From Candidatus Scatomorpha stercorigallinarum (GTDB lineage: Bacteria > Bacillota_A > Clostridia > Oscillospirales > Oscillospiraceae): a stretch of DNA of 21,003 nucleotides. Position 1 is the first letter of the stretch, and the number at the start of each line of letters is the position of its first letter. The notes beneath the pieces were generated by a model. It made no database searches. It had not been told where the DNA came from and was given only the letters and a program-made list of their open reading frames with translations. This document shows positions 1 through 7,464 of this stretch, piece by piece. A program made the position numbers and the translations under genes. The stretch covers positions 1-21,003 of the forward strand of contig DVOV01000006.1 of the NCBI GenBank assembly GCA_018713375.1. Direction: 5' to 3'.

Positions 1-913
1 GCTGGGCGGCCTTGGCGGCATAGTAGTTCTGCATGGCCTCGTCGGCCTCGTAGATCAGGCGGTTGACGGTGTACTGGCCGTCGCTCCCGCGGCGGAAACG
101 CAGCCTGAGGAGGTATTTGCCGTCGTCCGGGCAGTCGGCAAGATTCATATAGCGGTGGTCGCCCTGATCGACCCACTTCGACAGGGACAGCTCACGCCCG
201 CAGACGGGGCAGCGGGGGAGGCTGACTCGCTCGTCGGCAAAGGCGTCGCCCTTTGAGGCAAAGGCGGAGATGCAGTCGTGCTTCAGCGGCTCGGGGCCGC
301 TGCTGCCGGAGCTGGGCAGGTCGCCGGAGCGGGAGGCCGTCTCGTGGTAATGGCGGAGGCCGTTCTCCATGTCCAGATGCGAGCAGACGAGGCCGGTATT
401 ATACGCGTCGCCCAGCGCGTCGTGCGCCACGCGGGTCTGCTCTATGCCGAAGTGCTCCATGGCGGAGGCCAGGGACTTCTGCTCGCGGTCGCCGCTGACC
501 TGCATGCTGTATATGAGCTGGAGATTCACCCAGTCCTCTATCCAGTCCCAGTCAAGGTCGTGGATGATGATGTTCTGCTCCATGATACCGCGGTCGTCGT
601 ACCCCCAGGTAAGGAAGGTCACGCCGTCGCCGCACCATTCGCGGAATTTTGCCAGGGCCTCGGGGAAAGGAAGGCCGTTATTCAGCCGCTCCTTGTCAAA
701 GCCGGTGAGTTTTTTGACCTTGTAGTGCATGCGCTTGAAGTAGACGGGCTTGACGTCCACGGTGAACTCCTCGCCGGGCGTCATGTCCTCGTTGAGCTTG
801 ACAGCGCCGATTTCTATTATCTCGCCGCGGAGGCGGATGGGAAGCTTGTTGAATACGGAGGCCTGCGAGTTCATCGCCTGGTTCCACTCGAGGTCTACCA
901 CCACATAATTCAT
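1..913 (-). CDS. DEDDh-type 3'-5' exonuclease (ERI-1/KapD-like), 3' end cut off by the window
   Basis: Read on the minus strand from ATG at 913, this frame is open for 304 codons to the window edge, so the C-terminus is missing. The N-terminal domain carries the DEDDh exonuclease signature: D7 and E9 in VVDLEWN, the EIIEIGAVKL segment at 31-40, D106 in LTWGYDD, and H164 with D169 in VAHDALGDAYNTG. Family members are metal-dependent 3'-5' exonucleases acting on RNA or DNA ends; the substrate here is not knowable. After the nuclease domain (about 1-180) comes a Ser/Gly linker and a cysteine-containing region, CPVCG at 235-239 followed by C261, which may be a partial zinc ribbon. It is monocistronic at its 5' end, with a good promoter at 952-980. 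The start is chosen because translation from ATG 913 gives the family's typical N-terminus directly. Confidence 0.88.
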   Translation of the reverse strand, partial: MNYVVVDLEWNQAMNSQASVFNKLPIRLRGEIIEIGAVKLNEDMTPGEEFTVDVKPVYFKRMHYKVKKLTGFDKERLNNGLPFPEALAKFREWCGDGVTFLTWGYDDRGIMEQNIIIHDLDWDWIEDWVNLQLIYSMQVSGDREQKSLASAMEHFGIEQTRVAHDALGDAYNTGLVCSHLDMENGLRHYHETASRSGDLPSSGSSGPEPLKHDCISAFASKGDAFADERVSLPRCPVCGRELSLSKWVDQGDHRYMNLADCPDDGKYLLRLRFRRGSDGQYTVNRLIYEADEAMQNYYAAKAAQ

Positions 914-951
914 CTGAGTACCTACCCTCTTCCGGAAACACATTCTCAGCA

Positions 952-980
952 ATTATAGCACATGGCCATGTGAATATCAA
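952..980 (-). promoter_or_regulatory. Promoter of the exonuclease gene, with a palindrome filling the spacer
   Basis: On the minus strand TTGATA (975-980) and TATAAT (952-957) are separated by exactly 17 bases. The -10 is preceded by TGC, an extended -10. The spacer contains the perfect 14-base palindrome CACATGGCCATGTG at 959-972, centred within half a base of the spacer midpoint, which looks like an operator. Confidence 0.8.
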
Positions 981-993
981 TCGCCAAAATAAG

Positions 994-1020
994 CGCCGCG
1001 CCGGGTTTTCCGGCGCGGCG
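994..1020 (-). terminator. Terminator of the DUF3796/XRE operon
   Basis: An 11-base GC stem (CGCCGCGCCGG at 994-1004 with CCGGCGCGGCG at 1010-1020) has a 5-base loop. On the minus strand it is followed by CTTATTTT. It lies 26 bases past the XRE stop codon and just upstream of the exonuclease promoter. Confidence 0.8.
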
Positions 1021-1046
1021 AAGGCTCGTGCAGGGCTGCATCGGCG

Positions 1047-1265
1047 TTATTTGCCAGGTCCTTCCGGCGTGGGCTCGACTGTGAATATCTCCTCGATGGA
1101 AACGCCAAAGACGCTGGCTATGTTCCAGGCCAGGACCAGCGAAGGGTTATAGCGGCCCTTTTCAAGGTTGCCTATGGTCTCGCGGCGGACGCCGACCAGT
1201 TTTGCCAGCTCCTCCTGCTTCATATCGTGCCTGGCGCGGTATTCCCTGATCCTATTCTTTATCAC
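1047..1265 (-). CDS. Small XRE-family (Cro/CI-type) transcriptional regulator
   Basis: This 72-residue protein is little more than one helix-turn-helix domain: IKNRIREYRARHDMKQEELAKL, then VGVRRETIGNLEKGRYNPSL and a third part VLAWNIASVFGVSIEEIF. This is the compact YozG-like Cro/CI type that binds DNA as a dimer. The start is taken as GTG at 1265 because it gives the normal family N-terminus (V/M-I-K-N-R). It overlaps the stop of the preceding membrane-protein gene by 14 bases, suggesting translational coupling. The frame stays open further upstream inside the preceding gene, but that extension is low-complexity and not family-like. Pairing of such a regulator with a small DUF3796-type membrane protein is common in Firmicutes. 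An imperfect dyad over the operon's -10 (1661-1680) is a plausible autoregulatory operator. Confidence 0.85.
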   Translation of the reverse strand: MIKNRIREYRARHDMKQEELAKLVGVRRETIGNLEKGRYNPSLVLAWNIASVFGVSIEEIFTVEPTPEGPGK

Positions 1266-1623
1266 GTCCCAGCCCCCATTTTTCCCTGAAGCCGTAGTAG
1301 GCGGTGGAGAGCGCATAGACAACGACGGACGCCGCCCAGCCGGCGGCAAGGCCGGTCATGAGGGCGTCTGTCCCGCCGCCTTTGCCGGCGATGAAACAGG
1401 CGAGGGAAACGAGCGCCACAGCGGCCATGCCGCTGTAGAACGCGCGCGACGCCGACTTGTTCATGTATTCCTCCATCATCTCATCGGACTTGATGAAGAA
1501 ATACTCAAAGTCAACGGCAAAGGCAAAGAATGCCAGGAAAACACGCGCCTGCGTGAATACGCCGATGAAGCCGAGAAGCGAGAGCAGGCCTGTGGAAGCG
1601 TACAGGCAGCGTTTCAGGTTCAT
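1252..1623 (-). CDS. Small multi-pass membrane protein, DUF3796-like
   Basis: The 123-residue product starts at ATG 1621-1623, with AGGAGG seven bases upstream. It is hydrophobic, with an N-terminal segment LYASTGLLSLLGFIGVFTQARVF, a phenylalanine-rich stretch FFAFAVDFEYFF, a charged loop KSDEMMEEYMNKSASRA, and two further membrane segments (SGMAAVALVSLACFIAG and MTGLAAGWAASVVVYALSTAYYG). The GLL-LLGF-GVFT and FF-DFEYFFIKSDE patterns resemble DUF3796 proteins, which usually sit next to an XRE regulator, as here. Function is unknown. The stop overlaps the downstream XRE gene. The family name is from memory of the pattern; the membrane topology is seen directly. Confidence 0.75.
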   Translation of the reverse strand: MNLKRCLYASTGLLSLLGFIGVFTQARVFLAFFAFAVDFEYFFIKSDEMMEEYMNKSASRAFYSGMAAVALVSLACFIAGKGGGTDALMTGLAAGWAASVVVYALSTAYYGFREKWGLGRDKE

Positions 1624-1660
1624 GGGATGGCCTCCTTGTGTGTGATGTATTTCGCTTATG

Positions 1661-1697
1661 ATGTGATAAATATACCACATACGATGCGCGATGTCAA
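1661..1697 (-). promoter_or_regulatory. Promoter of the DUF3796/XRE operon with an operator-like dyad
   Basis: On the minus strand a consensus TTGACA (1692-1697) and TATATT (1669-1674) are 17 bases apart. An imperfect dyad with ATGTG/CACAT arms spans 1661-1680 and covers the -10. The adjacent XRE protein is the natural candidate to bind it. Confidence 0.82.
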
Positions 1698-1724
1698 GCC
1701 GCTGCGGCGGACGGCAAATATCCT

Positions 1725-1753
1725 TTGAATACGCTTGCGCTACGTGGTATAAT
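1725..1753 (+). promoter_or_regulatory. Promoter of ddl-murF
   Basis: TTGAAT (1725-1730) and a perfect TATAAT (1748-1753) are separated by 17 bases, about 30 bases before the ddl start. The sequence TACGTGGTATAAT here differs at only two positions from TATGTGGTATATT in the divergent XRE-operon promoter. Confidence 0.82.
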
Positions 1754-1785
1754 GGCACAGTCATTTGAGAAAGGAGGCTGATGGG

Positions 1786-2832
1786 ATGAAGATCGTGGTA
1801 TTGTGCGGCGGGCTCTCGCCGGAGAGGAACGTCTCGCGCTCTTCGGGCGCGAAGATCGCCGCCGCGCTGAGGGAGCTGGGCCACGCCGTTGTGCTTGTCG
1901 ATATGTATTTCGGGCTGGAGGACTACGCCGGGGGGCTGGAGGATATTTTTGAACGCCCGCCGGAGGATTTCGGTACGGTGATAGAGGAAGCGGCGCCGGA
2001 CATGGCTGCCGTGAAGGCCGCGCGCAGGCTGCAGAGCGCGAGCCAGTTCGGCGACCGGGTACTGGAGCTGTGCGCCATGGCGGACATCGTGTTCATGGCC
2101 CTGCACGGGCAGTGCGGCGAGGACGGTCGCGTGCAGGCGGTGTTCGACCTGATGGGGATAAAATACACGGGCAGCGGCCACCTGGGCAGCGCCATCGCCA
2201 TGGACAAGGACCTCACCAAGCGCATCGTCGCGCCGCTGGGCGTGCTCACGCCGGAGTGGCGCACCTATGAGCTCGCGCAGCTCGACCTGGACGCTGCCTG
2301 CAGCGAGTGCGCGCTGCCGGCGGTGGTGAAGCCGGTGGATTCCGGCTCCAGCATCGGCGTCTCCATCGCGCATACGCGCGAGGAGCTGCGCTCAGCGCTC
2401 TCGGCGGCGGCGCGGGAGAGCTCGCGCGCCGTGGTGGAACAGTACATAGCCGGGCGCGAGGTACAGATAGGCATACTGGCGGGTAAGCCGCTGCCGAGCA
2501 TCGAGATAAGGCCGCTGGTGGGCTTTTACGACTACAGGAACAAGTATCAGGCCGGCGCGGCCGAGGAAATCACCCCCGCGCCGATACCCGAGGAGACGGA
2601 GCAACGTCTGGCGCAGAGCGCGCTGACGGTCTATAACGCCCTTGGGCTAAGCGCAATATCCCGCGCGGATTTCATCCTCGACGGGGAGGGGCGGCTGTGG
2701 TTCCTCGAGATAAACACGCTGCCCGGCATGACGCCCACAAGCCTTGTGCCGCAGGAGGCGGCGGTGCTGGGGATAAGCTATCCCGAGCTCTGCCAGCGGA
2801 TAATCGACGCGTCTATGGAGAAATACTTATGA
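1786..2832 (+). CDS. ddl: D-alanine--D-alanine ligase
   Basis: This cytoplasmic ATP-grasp enzyme joins two D-alanines for peptidoglycan synthesis. The 348-residue protein has the family landmarks in order: GGLSPERNVS (8-17), ALHGQCGEDG (105-114), KPVDSGSSIGVS (182-193), the omega-loop segment FYDYRNKYQ (247-255), ADFILDGEG (294-302) and LEINTLPGMT (307-316), which supplies metal-binding E308 and N310. The retained KY (Y254) is the pattern of D-Ala-D-Ala ligases and is not the altered loop of D-lactate-adding VanA enzymes. The ALHG motif lies about 40 residues later than in short DdlB-type enzymes, so residues about 41-100 hold an insertion as in the longer Ddl/Van subgroup. The start at ATG 1786 has AAAGGAGG eight bases upstream. 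The stop overlaps murF as ATGA, coupling D-Ala-D-Ala synthesis to its use. Confidence 0.96.
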   Translation: MKIVVLCGGLSPERNVSRSSGAKIAAALRELGHAVVLVDMYFGLEDYAGGLEDIFERPPEDFGTVIEEAAPDMAAVKAARRLQSASQFGDRVLELCAMADIVFMALHGQCGEDGRVQAVFDLMGIKYTGSGHLGSAIAMDKDLTKRIVAPLGVLTPEWRTYELAQLDLDAACSECALPAVVKPVDSGSSIGVSIAHTREELRSALSAAARESSRAVVEQYIAGREVQIGILAGKPLPSIEIRPLVGFYDYRNKYQAGAAEEITPAPIPEETEQRLAQSALTVYNALGLSAISRADFILDGEGRLWFLEINTLPGMTPTSLVPQEAAVLGISYPELCQRIIDASMEKYL

Positions 2833-4157
2833 AGGACATGACGGTTTTCAGCGCGGCGGAGGCCGCGGGCGGGCGACTGGTCAACTGCCCGCTGGATCTG
2901 CCGCTGGCCGGCGGCGTTATCGACAGCCGCGAGGCGGGGCCGGGGCTGATGTTCTGCGCGCTGCCGGGCGAGCGTGCGGACGGGCACGAATACATGCGCT
3001 CCGCGCTGGAAAAGGGCGCGGCCTGCTGCCTGGCGACGCATGTGCCGGAGGGCGTGACGGGGCCGGTGATACTGGTGGACGACGTGCGCTCGGCCATGGC
3101 GAAGATCGCCGGCGCATGCCGCGACAGGCTGGGCATCCCGGTGGTGGGCATCACGGGCAGCAGCGGCAAGACCACGGCCAAGGAGATGTGCGCCGCCGTG
3201 CTCTCGCAAAAATACAACACGCTAAAGACGGAGAAGAATTTCAACAACGAGCTGGGCGTGCCGCTGACGCTCTTCCGCATCGGGCCGGAGCACGGCGCGG
3301 CGGTGGTGGAGCTGGGCATCAACCACTTCGGCGAGATGAGCCGACTGGGCGCCATGGCGAAGCCGGACATCGCCGTCTACACGCTCATCGGGCGCTCGCA
3401 TCTGGAGGCGCTGGGCGACCTGGACGGCGTGCTGCGGGCCAAGGGCGAGCTTGTGGAGCAGATGCCGCCGGACGGGCTGTTGATCGTCAACGGCGACGAT
3501 GAAAAGCTCGCCGCCTGGCGTCCCGCGCGGCGCAAGCTGACCTTCGGGCTCGGCGAGGGCTGCGACGTGCGCGGCGTGGGCTTCGCCCCGCGCGGGGCGG
3601 AGGGCTCGGCGCTGACCGTGCTGGCAGGGGAGAGGCGGATAGAGCTCTTCCTGCCGGCCTATGGCCGGCATCTGGCCTACGCCGCGCTGGCAGCGGCGGC
3701 CGTGGGCATCGAGCTGGGCCTGAGCGACGGACAGATCGCCGCCGGGGCGGCGGATTACGCGCCGGTGGGGCGCCGCGCGCGCATCATCGAGACGCCGTCG
3801 CTGACTGTCATCGACGACTGCTACAACGCCAATCCCGATTCTGTTAAGATGGCCATCGCCTCCGCCGGCGCGCTCGGCGGGCGGCTGGTGTGCATCCTCG
3901 GCGACATGCTGGAGCTGGGGGAACAGTCCGAACAGATGCACCGCGAGGTGGGCGAGGCGGCGAGAGCGGCCGGCGCGCTGCTGCTGACGGCAGGCGAGCG
4001 CAGCGCCGCCATGGGCGGCGAGCACTTTGCCAGCAAGGCGGAGCTCATATCCGCCCTGCCGCGGCTGCTGAAAAGGGGAGACCGCGTACTGGTGAAGGCC
4101 TCGCACTCCATGGCCTTCGAGGAGATCAGCGACGCGCTGCGCGCGCTGTCGCTGTAA
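2829..4157 (+). CDS. murF: UDP-N-acetylmuramoyl-tripeptide--D-alanyl-D-alanine ligase
   Basis: MurF adds the D-Ala-D-Ala dipeptide to UDP-MurNAc-tripeptide in the cytoplasm. The 442-residue protein has a MurF-type N-terminal domain (GGVIDSREAGPGLMFCALPGERADGHEY), then the Mur-ligase P-loop GITGSSGKTT (107-116), then TEKNFNNELGVPLTL and ELGINHFGEM, which are typical of MurF, and a C-terminal domain with DDCYNANPDSVKMAI and LGDMLELG. All are hallmark MurF segments and length is normal. The ATG at 2829 overlaps the ddl stop, and the ddl reading frame provides the ribosome. A clear terminator is not seen directly after the stop. Confidence 0.96.
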   Translation: MKDMTVFSAAEAAGGRLVNCPLDLPLAGGVIDSREAGPGLMFCALPGERADGHEYMRSALEKGAACCLATHVPEGVTGPVILVDDVRSAMAKIAGACRDRLGIPVVGITGSSGKTTAKEMCAAVLSQKYNTLKTEKNFNNELGVPLTLFRIGPEHGAAVVELGINHFGEMSRLGAMAKPDIAVYTLIGRSHLEALGDLDGVLRAKGELVEQMPPDGLLIVNGDDEKLAAWRPARRKLTFGLGEGCDVRGVGFAPRGAEGSALTVLAGERRIELFLPAYGRHLAYAALAAAAVGIELGLSDGQIAAGAADYAPVGRRARIIETPSLTVIDDCYNANPDSVKMAIASAGALGGRLVCILGDMLELGEQSEQMHREVGEAARAAGALLLTAGERSAAMGGEHFASKAELISALPRLLKRGDRVLVKASHSMAFEEISDALRALSL

Positions 4158-4246
4158 TGAGCGCTCAAAGTGCACAGTACGGACGGCTGTGGAAGGCCGC
4201 TATTGGCTAAACTTCAATAATATTGGCTGAATGTTGATTTAATTCA

Positions 4247-4275
4247 TTGCAATCACAAAGAAATTGTCGTATATT
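4247..4275 (+). promoter_or_regulatory. Promoter of the tandem amidohydrolase operon
   Basis: TTGCAA (4247-4252) and TATATT (4270-4275) are 17 bases apart inside an AT-rich pocket that contrasts with the surrounding coding DNA. A GC hairpin (GGCCCG at 4302-4307 with CGGGCC at 4313-4318) lies in the leader, without a T tract. Confidence 0.68.
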
Positions 4276-4363
4276 AAGTATTATACGGCGGCTGCGCACC
4301 GGGCCCGGCGCGCGGGCCGTCCAGCGCTTTTCCCTCGCACCGGACTGATCAAAGAAAGGACAG

Positions 4364-5584
4364 ATGAGAATGAGCGATATCAGAAGCAAGGTACACGAGA
4401 ATTTTGACGAGATGATCTCCTGGCGGCGCGATTTCCACCGCCATCCCGAGCTCTCCAACGAGGAGTTCCGCACCAGCGACAAGATCGCCGAGCTGCTGAA
4501 GAGCTTTGGCTGCGACAGCGTCGAGCGCCCGCGCCCGACGGGCGTTGTCGCGCTGATAAAGGGCGAAAAGCCCGGCGGCTGCGTGGCTATACGCGCTGAT
4601 ATCGACGCGCTGCCGGTGACGGAAAACACCGGCCTCGCCTTTTCCAGCGAGAACGAGGGCGTCATGCATGCCTGCGGGCACGACACGCATGCGGCCATGC
4701 TGCTCTGCGCGGCCAAGGTGCTCTGCGGTATGCGCAGCGAGCTGCCCGGCACGGTGAAGCTCATTTTCCAGCCGGCGGAAGAGAAGGCCCCCAACGGCGG
4801 CGCCAAGCCCCTGATCGAGGCCGGCGTGCTGGAAAACCCCACTGTGGACGCCATCATGGCCCTGCACATCTCCCCGGGCGGGCCGAAGGTCGGCTCTTTC
4901 AGCGTCTACAACGGTATTGCCACCACGGCTTTCGACCTCTATAACGTCGAGGTCAACGGCCAGACCGCACACGGCTCCCAGCCGCACCGCGGGCATGACG
5001 CCATCCTCGCCGCCGCCCAGTTCGTGGTGACCGCGCAGCAGATCGTCGCCCGCCGCATCAACCCGGTCAAGACCGCTATCGTCTCCGTCGGCCTTATCAA
5101 CGGCGGCGAGGCCGTCAACATCATCCCCAGCCACGTGCGCATGGAGATGGTCTGCCGCACCTATGGCGAGGAGGCCCGCGCCATCATCCGCGACCAGATA
5201 CTGAAGATCGCCCACGGCATCGAGGAGTATTCCGAGTGCCGCCTGGATGTGGAGCACATCGAGGGCTACAGCTCCGTGGAGAACGACCCCAAGCTCATCG
5301 CCATCGCCGACGAGGCCGTGACCGAGGAGCTGGGCGAGGGCTACATGGACTACCTCGACGAGCCGCTGAGCTTCAGCGAGGACTTCGGGCGCTACGGCCA
5401 GGCCGCCGGCGTGCCCTCGCTGTTCATGCTGCTCAACGCCGGCTATCTGGGCATCACGCCCTATTCCCTGCACGACAGCCGCTGCACGTTCCAGGAAGAG
5501 GCGCTGGAGTACGGCGTCACCGCCATGGTCGCCACGGCGAAAAAGATACTTTCCAAGCTGCCTAAGGCCGGCGCTCAGAGCTGA
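4364..5584 (+). CDS. M20D-family amidohydrolase (N-acyl-amino acid / aminobenzoyl-glutamate type), first of a tandem pair
   Basis: The 406-residue cytosolic metallohydrolase has the M20D signatures: RRDFHRHPELS (21-31), IRADIDALPV (76-85), MHACGHDTHAAM (101-112) with metal-ligand candidates C104, H106 and D107, FQPAEE (135-140), the dimerisation-domain segment TAHGSQPHRGHDA, and GGEAVNIIPS. The C-terminal LHDSRCTFQEEAL replaces the more usual H-x-x-F-x-x-D/E segment. Family members remove acyl groups from amino acids or peptides (hippurate, N-acetylcysteine, N-acetyl-diaminopimelate); the substrate cannot be read from sequence. Start is either ATG 4364 or ATG 4370, since GAAAGGAC lies 4 and 10 bases away respectively. 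The neighbour 32 bases downstream is a paralogue, so the two probably handle related substrates. Confidence 0.9.
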   Translation: MRMSDIRSKVHENFDEMISWRRDFHRHPELSNEEFRTSDKIAELLKSFGCDSVERPRPTGVVALIKGEKPGGCVAIRADIDALPVTENTGLAFSSENEGVMHACGHDTHAAMLLCAAKVLCGMRSELPGTVKLIFQPAEEKAPNGGAKPLIEAGVLENPTVDAIMALHISPGGPKVGSFSVYNGIATTAFDLYNVEVNGQTAHGSQPHRGHDAILAAAQFVVTAQQIVARRINPVKTAIVSVGLINGGEAVNIIPSHVRMEMVCRTYGEEARAIIRDQILKIAHGIEEYSECRLDVEHIEGYSSVENDPKLIAIADEAVTEELGEGYMDYLDEPLSFSEDFGRYGQAAGVPSLFMLLNAGYLGITPYSLHDSRCTFQEEALEYGVTAMVATAKKILSKLPKAGAQS

Positions 5585-5616
5585 ACCTTTCGATATTTTC
5601 CAAGGAGGAAACACAC

Positions 5617-6768
5617 ATGCCTGATATCAAGAAACTTGCCAAGGATGTTTGGCCCTACGTCGTGGAGATGAGGCGTGATTTCCACCGCCATCCCGAGCCG
5701 AGCTACCATGAGTTCCGCACCACGGACCGCATCGCCGAGGAGCTCGACAAGATGGGTATCCCTTACCGCCGCTTCGAGCCCACCGGCCTGCTGGGCGAGA
5801 TCGTCGGCGGAAAGCCTGGCAAGTGCATCGCCCTGCGCGCGGACATCGACGCGCTGAGCGTCAAGGAGAACACCGGCCTGGAGTACGCCAGCGAAAACGA
5901 GGGCTTCATGCACGCCTGCGGCCATGATACGCACACGGCCATGCTGCTGGGCGCGGCGAAGGTCCTCTCCTCGCTCAAAGACGAGCTCTGCGGCACCGTC
6001 AAGCTGATGTTCCAGCCCGCCGAGGAGCTGGGCTCCGGCGCGAAGACCATCATCGCCCAGGGCGCTCTTGAGGGCGTTGACGCCGCATTCGGTATGCATA
6101 TCTTCTCCCAGGCGCCGGCCGGCACGGTCTGCATGACCCCGGGCGTCATCCTCCCGGCTGCGGACAGCTATAAGCTCTGCGTAGAGGGCGTGACCTGCCA
6201 CGGCGCCGAGCCGAACAGGGGCGTTGACGCCACTGTGGCGGCCGCCGCCATAGTCATGAACCTGCAGACGATATCCAGCCGCGAGTTCAGCCCGCTGGAG
6301 CCCGTCGTCGTCACGGTGGGCACGCTGCACTCCGGCTCCCGCTTCAACGTTGTCTCCAACCACGCCGAGATGGAGGGCACCGTCCGCCTGTTCGATGAGG
6401 AGCTGCACAAGCAGATACCCGGCATGATGGAGCGCATAGCCAAGGACACCGCCGCGGCGTTCCGCTGCACGGCTTCGCTTGAATACAATATCCTTTGCGA
6501 CATGCTCGTAAACGAGCCCAATATGGCCGCCCTCGCAACGGCGTCCATAGAGAAGGTCGTCGGCGCGGGTAATGTGGCCCCCTTCAGGCGCACCATGGGC
6601 GGCGAGGACTTCTCCGCCTATACGCACATCATCCCCTGCGCCTTCGCCGGCCTCGGCGGCGGCGGGGAGGCCCCCCAGCACAGCGATATGTTCTGCATAG
6701 ACGAGACCGCCATGGAAAACGGCACGGCCACCTACGCCCAGGTCGCCTGGGATTACCTGAACGGCTGA
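5617..6768 (+). CDS. M20D-family amidohydrolase, second of the tandem pair
   Basis: This 383-residue paralogue of the upstream gene keeps RRDFHRHPEPS (19-29), LRADIDALSV (73-82), MHACGHDTHTAM (98-109) with C101, H103 and D104, FQPAEE (132-137), and the late GGEDFSAY segment typical of the family; the first paralogue has SEDFGRY there. The ending HSDMFCIDE is the more canonical form. AAGGAGG precedes the ATG by nine bases. Metal-dependent removal of an acyl group from an N-acylated amino acid or peptide is the family activity. The differing C-terminal segments suggest the two enzymes have different substrate preferences. The gene ends just before a strong terminator, so the operon is two genes. 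Confidence 0.91.
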   Translation: MPDIKKLAKDVWPYVVEMRRDFHRHPEPSYHEFRTTDRIAEELDKMGIPYRRFEPTGLLGEIVGGKPGKCIALRADIDALSVKENTGLEYASENEGFMHACGHDTHTAMLLGAAKVLSSLKDELCGTVKLMFQPAEELGSGAKTIIAQGALEGVDAAFGMHIFSQAPAGTVCMTPGVILPAADSYKLCVEGVTCHGAEPNRGVDATVAAAAIVMNLQTISSREFSPLEPVVVTVGTLHSGSRFNVVSNHAEMEGTVRLFDEELHKQIPGMMERIAKDTAAAFRCTASLEYNILCDMLVNEPNMAALATASIEKVVGAGNVAPFRRTMGGEDFSAYTHIIPCAFAGLGGGGEAPQHSDMFCIDETAMENGTATYAQVAWDYLNG

Positions 6769-6782
6769 GCTTGACAAAAACG

Positions 6783-6814
6783 AAAGGCACAGCGGCGCGC
6801 CGCTGTGCCTTTTT
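6783..6814 (+). terminator. Bidirectional Rho-independent terminator
   Basis: A perfect 30-base palindrome at 6783-6812 (stem AAAGGCACAGCGG, loop CGCG) runs into TTTTT at 6810-6814. It sits 14 bases past the second amidohydrolase. The minus strand has CCTTTCGTTTTT, so it can also end the converging cotJ transcript. Confidence 0.93.
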
Positions 6815-6842
6815 GCATCCAGGAACCCAGGGAGCTTATGTA

Positions 6843-6861
6843 CCGGGGGCTGTGCCCCCGG
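6843..6861 (-). other. GC hairpin just downstream of cotJC
   Basis: CCGGGGGC (6843-6850) pairs with GCCCCCGG (6854-6861) around a three-base loop, three bases past the cotJC stop. No T tract follows it; the palindromic terminator at 6783-6814 follows on the same strand. It may protect the mRNA 3' end. Confidence 0.6.
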
Positions 6862-6864
6862 GCG

Positions 6865-7461
6865 TCATTTGTCGAAGGCCGGGTTGACGGCGTAGATGTT
6901 CTTCTGGTCGAGCTTCTCCTGCGCCATGCGCAGGCCCTCGCCGAAGCGCTGGTAGTGGACGATCTCGCGCTCGCGCAGGAAGCGGATGACATCGTTCACG
7001 TCCGGGTCGTCGGACAGCCGCAGGATGTTGTCGTAGGTCACACGGGCTTTCTGTTCGGCGGCGAGATCCTCATTGAGGTCGCAGATGACGTCGCCCTTAA
7101 TGCCGATGCTGGCGGCGCTCCAGGGGAAGCCGGAGGCGGCGGTGGCGTACACGCCGGCGGTGTGATCGACGAAATAGGTGTCGAAGCCGGCGGCCTTGAT
7201 CTGCTCCGGCGTCAAATTGCGCGTCAGCTGGTGGACGATGGCGCCGATCATCTCCAGATGGCCCAGCTCCTCGGTGCCGATGTCTGTGAGCAGCCCCTTG
7301 AGCTCGGCGGTGGGCATGGAATAGCGCTGGCTGAGGTAGCGCAGCGACGCGCCCAGCTCGCCGTCCGGGCCGCCGTACTGTGAGATGATGAACTTCGCCA
7401 GGGCCGGGTTGGTGTTCTTGATCTTTACGGGATATTGCAGCTTTTTCTCATACACAAACAT
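6865..7461 (-). CDS. cotJC: Spore coat protein CotJC, manganese-catalase-like
   Basis: The 198-residue protein starts MFVYEKKLQYPVKI and contains QYGGPDGELGASLRYLSQRY, both strongly typical of CotJC. It belongs to the ferritin-like manganese catalase superfamily, and the expected dimetal ligands are all visible: E35, E65 with H68 (EELGH), E136 (AAEQKAR) and E166 with H169 (EIVHY). It could therefore be catalytically active against peroxide, though coat function is the family's known role. GGAGGG precedes the ATG, and only three bases separate it from the cotJA-cotJB fusion gene upstream. In Bacillus the cotJ genes are expressed in the mother cell during sporulation. The C-terminus is about ten residues longer than a typical CotJC. 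Confidence 0.95.
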   Translation of the reverse strand: MFVYEKKLQYPVKIKNTNPALAKFIISQYGGPDGELGASLRYLSQRYSMPTAELKGLLTDIGTEELGHLEMIGAIVHQLTRNLTPEQIKAAGFDTYFVDHTAGVYATAASGFPWSAASIGIKGDVICDLNEDLAAEQKARVTYDNILRLSDDPDVNDVIRFLREREIVHYQRFGEGLRMAQEKLDQKNIYAVNPAFDK

Positions 7462-7464
7462 GGC

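Noticed and set aside
4302..4318. Terminator for murF
   Set aside because: The six-pair GC hairpin lies downstream of the amidohydrolase promoter and has no T tract.
4349..6777. Minus-strand open frames of about 420 and 400 codons opposite the two amidohydrolases
   Set aside because: They mirror real genes that carry full catalytic motifs; long antisense frames are expected in GC-rich coding DNA, and these translations match no family.
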